A model generated the notes under the pieces. That model was not told the origin of the DNA. It was given only the letters and a program-made list of their open reading frames with translations, and made no database searches. 41,804 bases of DNA from an uncultured bacterium (GTDB taxonomy: Bacteria; Zixibacteria; MSB-5A5; CAIYYT01): positions 1-41,804 of the forward strand of contig CAIVAP010000024.1 of assembly GCA_903903945.1 (NCBI GenBank), read 5' to 3'. Position 1 is the stretch's first letter; every line of letters starts with the position of its first letter. This document shows, one piece after another, positions 29,072 to 35,472 of this stretch. The translations under genes were made by a program, and so were the position numbers.

Positions 29072-31312
29072 ATGAAAAGAGTGATCTTTGTATTTGTGTG
29101 CTTGCTGCTTGCTGTCGGCACCGTGAACGGTCAGTGCAAAATCCGCGACTACCGCAATTTGACCCCCGCCCAGATCGACACCATAAAACAAGAACGTCTG
29201 CAGATGTACCGCTATGAAGCTGATCGGCGCGAGCAAGCGGTCAAACATGCGTTACTGAACCAGGCGTTGTATTTCAATGCCAATCAGGCCAACTATGATG
29301 TGCGCTATTATGGCATTCACTTGAGTTTGGATTTTACCAATTCCTCAATCAAAGGGTATGTCGACTACCGAATTAGGTCGGCAATCAACGGGTTGAACTC
29401 CGTTGATCTGGACTTACACGATCAACTGTCTGTCGACTCGGTCAAGATCGGCGCAGCTCGCCCCTACTACTCACACCAGATCAATGTACTTTCCATCATT
29501 TTACCGACATCTTACAATTCCGACGACGAGTTTGCCATGCAGGTTTACTACCACGGACAGCCGGTTTACGGCTGGGGCTACACCAACGGCGGTATGGGAT
29601 TTGACAATAAAGGTAGCTATCCAATCTGCTTTACGTCATGCGAACCATTTTATTCGCGTAACTGGTGGCCATGCAAAGACACACCGGAAGACAAGGCCGA
29701 TTCACTCGATATGTACATCGAGTGTCCGACGGCATATGATGTCGCCTCCAACGGCGTGATCGTGAGCAATACAGACATTGGCGGTGGGCGTCGGATGGTC
29801 CACTGGAAGCACATGTATCCGATTGCAACCTATTTGGTCGCACTCACCTGTGCTGACTTCGATGTAACCACAAAAACTTGGAATTACGACGGGCATTCGA
29901 TGCCGGTTTATGGCTACTCGATTCCTAACGACTGGGATCTCAAACAGGCTTTCGATACGTTGACCCTTCGCTTGTTAGATATTTATAGCGATGCCTTCGG
30001 GATTTATCCCTTTGTGAACGAGAAATTAGCTAACGCCAACGCCGGTACTTACGGTACGATGGAGCATCAAACCTGCTCATTCCACGAGTCGTTTTCCGGC
30101 TACGACCCAGTCTACATAGTAATCCACGAGAATGCGCATCAGTGGTGGGGGGACATGATAACCTGCAAGACGTTTAATCATATCTGGTTGAACGAGGGCA
30201 TGGGTACTTATACCGAATCGATATTCTACGAGCAGATGCAAGGAACGCAGGCATATTTCAATCATATCTACACGCAGGAGTACCTTGGCTCCGGTACGAT
30301 TTATGTTGAAGACCCGGCACATGAAGTAATTTTTGACGGTGACCTCACCTACAACAAGGGCGCCTGGGTGATGCATATGCTGCGCGGTGTGCTCGGTGAC
30401 TCCGCGTTTTTCAAGGCGATGAAAGACTGGTCAGCTTCGGAATTCCGTTACGGTTCCGCCACCACCGAAGACTTCAGTAATGTGCTGAGCCGGAGTGTCG
30501 GAAGCGACATGAACTGGTTCGTACACCAGTGGATATATGGCGATGGTCATCCCGATTATGCGATTTCCTGGACTTGTGAGCCCGATTCAGTTCATGGCGG
30601 TTACAGCTTTGTCTACTTTGTCCGGCAGTCGCAAGTCGGCGGGACCTACTTCAAGATGCCGATTCGTCATCGGTTCGTCACCACGGGGGGCAATGTTGAT
30701 ACGGTGTTGTGGAATGAAGGGCGCGACCAAATCTATACTCTTCACTTCGCCGATTCAGTCACGAATGTCACTGTCGATCGGCAGAAATGGATTCTGCGCA
30801 CGGTCACGACAGAGCCCTTTACCATGCATGTCTGCTCTTACCCATTGCCGGTTGCGTTTTTGGGTCAGCCTTACGATCAGCGACTTGCGGCGATTGGTGG
30901 CAAAGCACCTTATCGTTGGACGCACTGGAGCGGCGATCTGCCTTATGGACTGAGTTTCCAAGGCGATACTGTGGGATTGATCTCGGGTACACCGACCTGG
31001 CTGGCGACTTTCTATTTTGCGATTCGTCTGACCGATTCCAAATCGCCCCCGGATACCGTTTTTGAGGGTTTCGCGCTGACAGTTAGCGATTATATCCCGC
31101 CCTACACCTGTGGTGACGCGAACGGTGACCGCACGATCAATATCTCTGATGCCGTTTCTCTTATCGCCTACATTTTCGCGGGGGGCGACGCACCTAATCC
31201 CCTGATTGCCGGTGATTCCAATTGCAGTGACAGCGTCAATATCTCGGACGCAGTCTACTTGATTAGCTATATCTTTAGCGGCGGTCCGGTGCCGTGCGCC
31301 GGGTGCAAATAA
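29072..31312 (+). CDS. Secreted M1-family zinc metallopeptidase with Ig-like and dockerin-like domains
   Basis: A 746-residue exported protein (signal peptide ends V-N-G-Q|C; GAGGTG before the ATG). Residues about 60-500 are an M1 aminopeptidase core. The zinc site is H352-E353-N-A-H356 with the third ligand E375 in N-E-G-M-G-T-Y, exactly the HExxH-x18-E spacing. Upstream G-T-M-E-H-Q-T stands where M1 enzymes have G-x-M-E-N, the exopeptidase substrate-amine site. A putative-Ig (He_PIG-like) domain follows (L-P-V-A-F-L-G-Q-P-Y-D-Q-R-L). At the end is a dockerin-like pair: G-D-A-N-G-D-R-T-I-N-I-S-D-A-V and G-D-S-N-C-S-D-S-V-N-I-S-D-A-V. Expected to trim peptides outside the cell or on its surface. 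The Asn-to-His change in the GxMEN motif is worth noting for specificity. Confidence 0.9.
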   Translation: MKRVIFVFVCLLLAVGTVNGQCKIRDYRNLTPAQIDTIKQERLQMYRYEADRREQAVKHALLNQALYFNANQANYDVRYYGIHLSLDFTNSSIKGYVDYRIRSAINGLNSVDLDLHDQLSVDSVKIGAARPYYSHQINVLSIILPTSYNSDDEFAMQVYYHGQPVYGWGYTNGGMGFDNKGSYPICFTSCEPFYSRNWWPCKDTPEDKADSLDMYIECPTAYDVASNGVIVSNTDIGGGRRMVHWKHMYPIATYLVALTCADFDVTTKTWNYDGHSMPVYGYSIPNDWDLKQAFDTLTLRLLDIYSDAFGIYPFVNEKLANANAGTYGTMEHQTCSFHESFSGYDPVYIVIHENAHQWWGDMITCKTFNHIWLNEGMGTYTESIFYEQMQGTQAYFNHIYTQEYLGSGTIYVEDPAHEVIFDGDLTYNKGAWVMHMLRGVLGDSAFFKAMKDWSASEFRYGSATTEDFSNVLSRSVGSDMNWFVHQWIYGDGHPDYAISWTCEPDSVHGGYSFVYFVRQSQVGGTYFKMPIRHRFVTTGGNVDTVLWNEGRDQIYTLHFADSVTNVTVDRQKWILRTVTTEPFTMHVCSYPLPVAFLGQPYDQRLAAIGGKAPYRWTHWSGDLPYGLSFQGDTVGLISGTPTWLATFYFAIRLTDSKSPPDTVFEGFALTVSDYIPPYTCGDANGDRTINISDAVSLIAYIFAGGDAPNPLIAGDSNCSDSVNISDAVYLISYIFSGGPVPCAGCK

Positions 31313-31325
31313 CAGGCTGAGTCGC

Positions 31326-31484
31326 GTAGGTCGAAACCCCTAATGTCGAGCATTTTGGTTATAAGAGAATCTCCGAGGGGTTTCGACAATTCTCTTTTCG
31401 GAATAACAATTGGAGAAAGAAGCGTCGAAACCCTGCCAAGCTGTCCATAATCCAAGCATTGTCCCATAAGGGGTTTCGACCTAC
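31326..31484. repeat. Inverted-repeat (REP/MITE-like) cluster, family 2
   Basis: GTAGGTCGAAACCCC (31326-31340) and its exact complement GGGGTTTCGACCTAC (31470-31484) bound 159 bp. The inner copies GGGGTTTCGAC (31377-31387) and GTCGAAACCC (31424-31433) are arranged so that two smaller hairpins can also form. It lies between the M1 peptidase stop and the stop of the convergent SBBP gene. A degenerate relative is at 14304-14330. Confidence 0.75.
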
Positions 31485-31486
31485 TA

Positions 31487-33841
31487 CTATTTCAGCAGCA
31501 CCATCATCTTGACTTCAACATGATCACCAATTCGTAGCCGGTAGAAATAGACCCCAGATGCAACTTCTGCTCCGGCGTTGTCCCTACCGTTCCATTGAAC
31601 TTGCTTGCTCCCAGCGGTAAGATGATCGCTTATCAGGGTTGACACCTTACGACCCAAAACATCATAAATGTCCAGAGATACAAATGAGGGTTTGGGAAGG
31701 TCGAAGCCGATTTCCGTGCTTGGGTTGAAAGGATTGGGAAAGTTCTGGTCGAGAGCCGGTTTCTCCGGGAGCGAGACGGGAATCATCTCGTCAGATACGT
31801 CGTTGGCCGGGTCAAAGTAGAGCTTGGTCACAAAGACATCACCACCGTCTTGATACGTTTGATAGGGATTCAAAGTCGGGAAATTGGTAGAATAAGTATA
31901 CCCCGTCAGATAGGCATTGCCGCTGACATCGACTGCGATCTCCCATCCTACATCGTATTCTCCCCCGCCGAGGTAGGTGCTGTAGATCAGGTTGTTGCCG
32001 GAATTTGACAACTTGGTCACAAAAGCATCATAGACGCCGCCTTGAAACGTCGACTGATAGGGATTCAGAGTCGGAAAGTTGGAAGAAGAAGAAGAATTAG
32101 TATAGCCCGCCACATAGGCATTGCCGCTGGCATCGATTGCGATGCCCCGTCCAACGTCGCTGCCTCCCCCGCCGAGGTAGGTGCTGGAGATCAGGCTGTT
32201 GCCAGTACTGCTCAGCTTGGTTACAAAAACATCACCGGCATAGTATCCGCCGCCTTGATACGTCGCCTGATAAGCATTCAAAGTCGGGAAGTTGGAAGAT
32301 TCAGTACCACCCGTCACATAGGCATGACTGTTGCCATCGACCGCGATGCCGTATCCACAATCGGTCACTCCCCCGCCGAGGTAGGTGCTGTAGATCAGGC
32401 TGGCGCCGGAACTGGAGAGCTTGGTCACAAAAGCATCACTGGCGCCTTGAAACGTCGACTGATAGGGATTCAAAGTCGGGAAGTTGGAAGAATAAGTCTG
32501 TCCCGTCACATAGGCATTGCCGCTGCTATCAACCGCGATGCCGAATCCCAGATCCTCGCTGGTCCCGCCGAGGTAGGTGCTGTAGATCAGACTGTAGCCG
32601 GAACTGCTCAGTTTGGTCACAAAAATATCCCCATTCCCTTGATAAGTCTGATAGGGATTCTGAGTCGGGAAGCCTGGACCAGCACTGCCCGTCACATGGG
32701 CATTACCGCTGCCATCAATCGCGATGCCTAATCCATAATCGCCGCCGCCGCCGCCGAGGTAGGTGCTGTAGATCAGGCTGCTGCCGGTACTGGAGAGCTT
32801 GGTCACAAAAGCATCAGCGTAGCCTTGATCAGTCTGATAGGGATTCAAAGTCGGAAAGTTGGAAGAAGTAGTCATGCCCGTCACATAGACATTGCCGCTG
32901 CCATCGACCGCGATGTCGCTTCCCGAATATTCGCTCCCCCCACCGAGGTAGGTGCTGTAAGACAGCGTAACACCGAGCGTACCCAACGCCTGTTGACTCG
33001 CACCTGCAGCTTCAAAACCAACCGTTTTTTCTGACAACTGCGAGAAGCAGGCGGTGCCGGAGAGAGGCACCCTCACCCCCGACCCCTCTCCCAGAGGGCG
33101 AGGGGAGAATACCGGAGACTTTATCGCTGCGATCATATCGCCCCATTTGGTTTTCAGGATCAGTTTACCGTTAGCATCAATTGAAGTCTCTTCTGCCCCA
33201 TCGTAGGCAACCTTGATCTGCGCGATATCCGCCCCCGGCGCGGCTATGAATTCGTATACCGCCTGACCGTTGCCGTCGCCGGAGTATTTCAGGTCGATTC
33301 CGGGATAGATATCTTTGAGTGTGATCGCTTCGTAGTTGGGGACATCGGTGTGCCATTTGGCCGGGTCGTTGCCGAGGAAATAGTTGCATTTGTATTCCAT
33401 CTGTCCTTCGGCGATGACCTCGGGGTTTGGATTGACACCTATGAATCTGGCGGTGAGGACGAGCGTTTCGATAGAATCACGGTCGTCAGGATCGTGTATG
33501 GGCAACCCCATGTGGTTGCCCTCGCGTGGGTAGCCACGTGGGGCTACCCCTACGGAATCTGGATCCCCGCCTTCGCGGGGATGACCTGAAAGGGTGTTGG
33601 CATCACGGTCAATTCGTCGGGTGAATTGGTAGGTCACACCTTCCTTGGTGAACCACATCGTGGCCCCACCGGCGTTGGCGCGAAACAGTACCTGTGAATC
33701 CCATTGGCCGTTGTTTTGCCTGAAGGCCAGCGGCATCCGGTTAAGTGATTGCATCGCCAGTTGGCTGTCGGTGGACGCGAACAGAGAACAGCAGAGAATA
33801 GCGGTGATGAACCCCAAAACTAACGTTGTCAAACGAGGCAT
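31487..33841 (-). CDS. Secreted SBBP-repeat (beta-propeller-like) protein with C-terminal sorting module
   Basis: A 784-residue exported protein (signal peptide 1-22; GGGAGGG 5 nt before the ATG). Residues 35-245 are the N-terminal domain usually found before SBBP repeats (A-F-R-Q-N-N-G-Q-W-D-S-Q-V-L-F-R-A, then Y-P-G-I-D-L-K-Y-S-G). Residues about 293-690 are six SBBP repeats of ~60 residues, each with Y-S-T-Y-L-G-G, A-(V/I)-D-x-S-G-N-A-Y-V-T-G, N-F-P-T-L-N-P-Y-Q and D-(A/V)-F-V-T-K-L. The tail is the sorting module (N-F-P-N-P-F-N-P-S-T-E, V-L-G-R-K-V-S-T-L). Two short segments do not belong to the family and are coded by palindromic repeats: residues 86-115 (H-P-R-E-G-G-D-P...P-R-G-Y-P-R-E-G-N) and 245-258 (S-P-R-P-L-G-E-G-S-G-V-R). 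Function unknown, probably a surface adhesin or structural protein. Confidence 0.85.
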   Translation of the reverse strand: MPRLTTLVLGFITAILCCSLFASTDSQLAMQSLNRMPLAFRQNNGQWDSQVLFRANAGGATMWFTKEGVTYQFTRRIDRDANTLSGHPREGGDPDSVGVAPRGYPREGNHMGLPIHDPDDRDSIETLVLTARFIGVNPNPEVIAEGQMEYKCNYFLGNDPAKWHTDVPNYEAITLKDIYPGIDLKYSGDGNGQAVYEFIAAPGADIAQIKVAYDGAEETSIDANGKLILKTKWGDMIAAIKSPVFSPRPLGEGSGVRVPLSGTACFSQLSEKTVGFEAAGASQQALGTLGVTLSYSTYLGGGSEYSGSDIAVDGSGNVYVTGMTTSSNFPTLNPYQTDQGYADAFVTKLSSTGSSLIYSTYLGGGGGDYGLGIAIDGSGNAHVTGSAGPGFPTQNPYQTYQGNGDIFVTKLSSSGYSLIYSTYLGGTSEDLGFGIAVDSSGNAYVTGQTYSSNFPTLNPYQSTFQGASDAFVTKLSSSGASLIYSTYLGGGVTDCGYGIAVDGNSHAYVTGGTESSNFPTLNAYQATYQGGGYYAGDVFVTKLSSTGNSLISSTYLGGGGSDVGRGIAIDASGNAYVAGYTNSSSSSNFPTLNPYQSTFQGGVYDAFVTKLSNSGNNLIYSTYLGGGEYDVGWEIAVDVSGNAYLTGYTYSTNFPTLNPYQTYQDGGDVFVTKLYFDPANDVSDEMIPVSLPEKPALDQNFPNPFNPSTEIGFDLPKPSFVSLDIYDVLGRKVSTLISDHLTAGSKQVQWNGRDNAGAEVASGVYFYRLRIGDHVEVKMMVLLK
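31830..32960 (-). repeat. Tandem DNA repeats encoding SBBP modules
   Basis: Six units of about 165-190 bp recur, recognisable by the repeated words CCGCCGAGGTAGGTGCTG, GATAGGGATTCAAAGTCGG and CACATAGGCATTGCCGCTG. They are in frame with the SBBP protein and conserved at DNA level, which suggests recent expansion or gene conversion within the array. Confidence 0.8.
33067..33109. repeat. Palindromic repeat inserted in frame in the SBBP gene (site 2)
   Basis: ACCCCCGACCCCTCTCCCAG followed by AGGGCGAGGGGAG, an imperfect hairpin of a type widely dispersed in bacterial genomes. It encodes S-P-R-P-L-G-E-G-S-G-V-R at residues 247-258 of the host protein, without breaking the frame. Confidence 0.65.
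33497..33586. repeat. Three palindromes inserted in frame in the SBBP gene (site 1)
   Basis: Three consecutive hairpins: GGGCAACC/GGTTGCCC (33500-33521), GTAGCC/GGCTAC (33530-33547) and ATCCCCGC-cttc-GCGGGGAT (33563-33582). The last is a very common dispersed palindrome whose reading gives H-P-R-E-G-G-D-P. Together they add about 30 residues (86-115) to the protein. Confidence 0.75.
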
Positions 33842-33942
33842 GATGCCCTCCCAAAGCGTGAAAAATGGCGGCGATGAGACTTCTTATCGGTAATTAAGAT
33901 GCGATAGTGCTGGGAAATGTCAACCAAAATCTCACCTTCGCA

Positions 33943-33993
33943 GGACTGTTGAAAACCTCGGAATTGTTAATGCGAGCCTTTTTCAATAGCCCC
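33943..33993 (+). mobile_element. Internally deleted MITE-like derivative
   Basis: A 51-bp sequence that keeps both ends of the 196-bp elements (GGACTGTTGAAAACCTCGGA at the left, CCTTTTTCAATAGCCCC at the right) and a short TTAATGCGAG core, but lacks the interior. It lies between the SBBP gene and the mtaB stop codon. Confidence 0.65.
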
Positions 33994-34006
33994 GAGAGCA
34001 AGGGTG

Positions 34007-35293
34007 TTACAGAAGCACACCGACCAGGGTATCTCCGCGCGTTTCGGTTAGACGCACCGGTAGAATCCGATTATGCAGTGTCTGGCTGCCGGTGACTTGC
34101 ACTTTCATGTAGTTGCCCGTGTGCCCTGTCCAGTAGCCGTTCTCTTCATCCTCGAAGAGCACGTTCACGGTGTCGCCGACATGGTCTTCATAAAAAGCAC
34201 GCTTCTTGCGAGACGAGAGATCAATCAGTTTGCGCGCTCGCGCTTTCTTTGTCTGTGGATCCACCTTGGGTTTCAGGTCGTGCGACTTTGTCCCCGGACG
34301 GTCAGAGTAGCTGAAGACATGGAAGTAGTAGATCGGCAGCTCGGTAAGCGCTTCTTTGGTATGTAGGAATTCATCTTCCCCTTCACCGGGAAAACCAACC
34401 ATGATATCAGCTCCGATTCCCACATCGGGAATCGTCTTAGCGGCCCACTCCACGAATTTGCTAAACGCCGCGATTGTGTGCTTACGCTTCATCGCCTTGA
34501 GGATGCGATCATCGCCGCTCTGCAGAGGCAGGTGCAAATATGGCACCAGTTTTTCGGATGACGCCATGTAGCGAACCAACTCCGCGCCAATGGTCGTCGG
34601 TTCGATTGAGCTGATTCGTATCCGCGCCAACCCGTCAATTTTCTCCAATTCGTTGATTACCTGCAGCAACCGCTTGCCGTCATTCTTGTAGGTGCCCAGA
34701 TTTACGCCGGTGATTACCAACTCGCGATGCCCGAATTCGACCAGCTCACGCGCTTCGCGAATAATATCTGCAAAGGTGCGGCTGCGGGCGCGTCCACGCA
34801 CGGTAGGGATGATGCAGAAGGAACAGTAGTAGTTGCAGCCGTCCTGAATTTTGAGATTGGCTCTGGTGTTGAAACTATACAGCCCGGGAGATTCGATAGT
34901 GAATTCTTCCTGCGGTAATTCACGTGAATGGATCACAATCGGATTGATCTGCTTGGTCAAACCGTTAAGGTGATCGACCACCTTGAGTTTGTGCTCGTTG
35001 CCGATAATCAAGTCAACGCCTTTGATCTGCCTGATCGCTTCCAGTCCAATCTGTGAGTAGCAGCCAACGACAGCGACATAGGTCTGCGGATTTAGTCGGA
35101 GCGCATGTCGGACTGCCTGGCGGCATTTGGCGTCGGCTTGCTCGGTGACGGTGCAGGTGTTGATAACAGTCAGATCGACCGGTTCGCCGAACTCGACAAT
35201 ATCATACCCGCGTACCGACAGCGTTTTGGCAATAATCGCCGTTTCCGCCTGATTCAGCCGGCAACCGAGGGTATGTAATGACGCGCGAGGCAT
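34007..35293 (-). CDS. mtaB: tRNA t6A37 methylthiotransferase, MtaB-type
   Basis: A 428-residue radical-SAM methylthiotransferase. The N-terminal domain has the three 4Fe-4S cysteines in T-L-G-C-R-L-N-Q-A-E, I-N-T-C-T-V-T and V-V-G-C-Y-S-Q. The radical-SAM cluster is C-N-Y-Y-C-S-F-C in K-I-Q-D-G-C-N-Y-Y-C-S-F-C-I-I-P-T-V-R-G-R-A-R-S-R. The C-terminal TRAM domain binds tRNA. The N-terminal motif C-R-L-N-Q-A-E and the overall length favour the MtaB group, which converts t6A to ms2t6A at position 37, over MiaB or RimO. A promoter (TTGACC, 17 nt, TATATT on the minus strand, 35385-35413) and a leader hairpin precede it. It is divergent from the GT39 gene. Confidence 0.9.
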   Translation of the reverse strand: MPRASLHTLGCRLNQAETAIIAKTLSVRGYDIVEFGEPVDLTVINTCTVTEQADAKCRQAVRHALRLNPQTYVAVVGCYSQIGLEAIRQIKGVDLIIGNEHKLKVVDHLNGLTKQINPIVIHSRELPQEEFTIESPGLYSFNTRANLKIQDGCNYYCSFCIIPTVRGRARSRTFADIIREARELVEFGHRELVITGVNLGTYKNDGKRLLQVINELEKIDGLARIRISSIEPTTIGAELVRYMASSEKLVPYLHLPLQSGDDRILKAMKRKHTIAAFSKFVEWAAKTIPDVGIGADIMVGFPGEGEDEFLHTKEALTELPIYYFHVFSYSDRPGTKSHDLKPKVDPQTKKARARKLIDLSSRKKRAFYEDHVGDTVNVLFEDEENGYWTGHTGNYMKVQVTGSQTLHNRILPVRLTETRGDTLVGVLL

Positions 35294-35350
35294 GATGTAA
35301 AATCTCTCAAGTCTGGTTCACGATACTCGACAGCAGTCAATGGCTGCAAC

Positions 35351-35371
35351 AATGGAGTACTTCACTCCATT
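35351..35371. promoter_or_regulatory. Leader hairpin/palindrome upstream of mtaB
   Basis: AATGGAGT-acttc-ACTCCATT, a perfect 8-bp inverted repeat. It would lie about 7-27 nt into the mtaB transcript. It could be an operator or an mRNA structure; there is no T-run to make it a terminator. Confidence 0.4.
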
Positions 35372-35384
35372 TAGCCGCGGAGCC

Positions 35385-35413
35385 AATATACCCTGGCAAC
35401 AGCGAGCGGTCAA
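35385..35413 (-). promoter_or_regulatory. mtaB promoter
   Basis: On the minus strand, TTGACC (35408-35413), 17 nt, TATATT (35385-35390). The expected start is near 35378, giving a leader of about 85 nt. Confidence 0.65.
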
Positions 35414-35437
35414 GATGTACGGGATGCGGTTTATCTC

Positions 35438-35466
35438 TTGACCGCTACAAGCCATTGTGATAGCTT
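35438..35466 (+). promoter_or_regulatory. GT39 gene promoter, close to the start codon
   Basis: TTGACC (35438-35443), 17 nt, TAGCTT (35461-35466). The GTG at 35473 is 6 nt after the -10 and there is no ribosome-binding sequence, so the mRNA would start at or next to the initiation codon. The -35 boxes of this and the mtaB promoter form an inverted pair, GGTCAAGA and TCTTGACC. Confidence 0.5.
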
Positions 35467-35472
35467 CTGATC

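Noticed and set aside
32042..32871. Two long plus-strand frames (229 and 244 codons)
   Set aside because: Their internal repeats mirror the SBBP DNA repeats on the other strand; they are antisense artefacts.
31830..32960. Regular repeats that could be taken for a CRISPR array
   Set aside because: Unit length is about 165-190 bp, the units are in frame and translate to SBBP modules; no cas genes are present.
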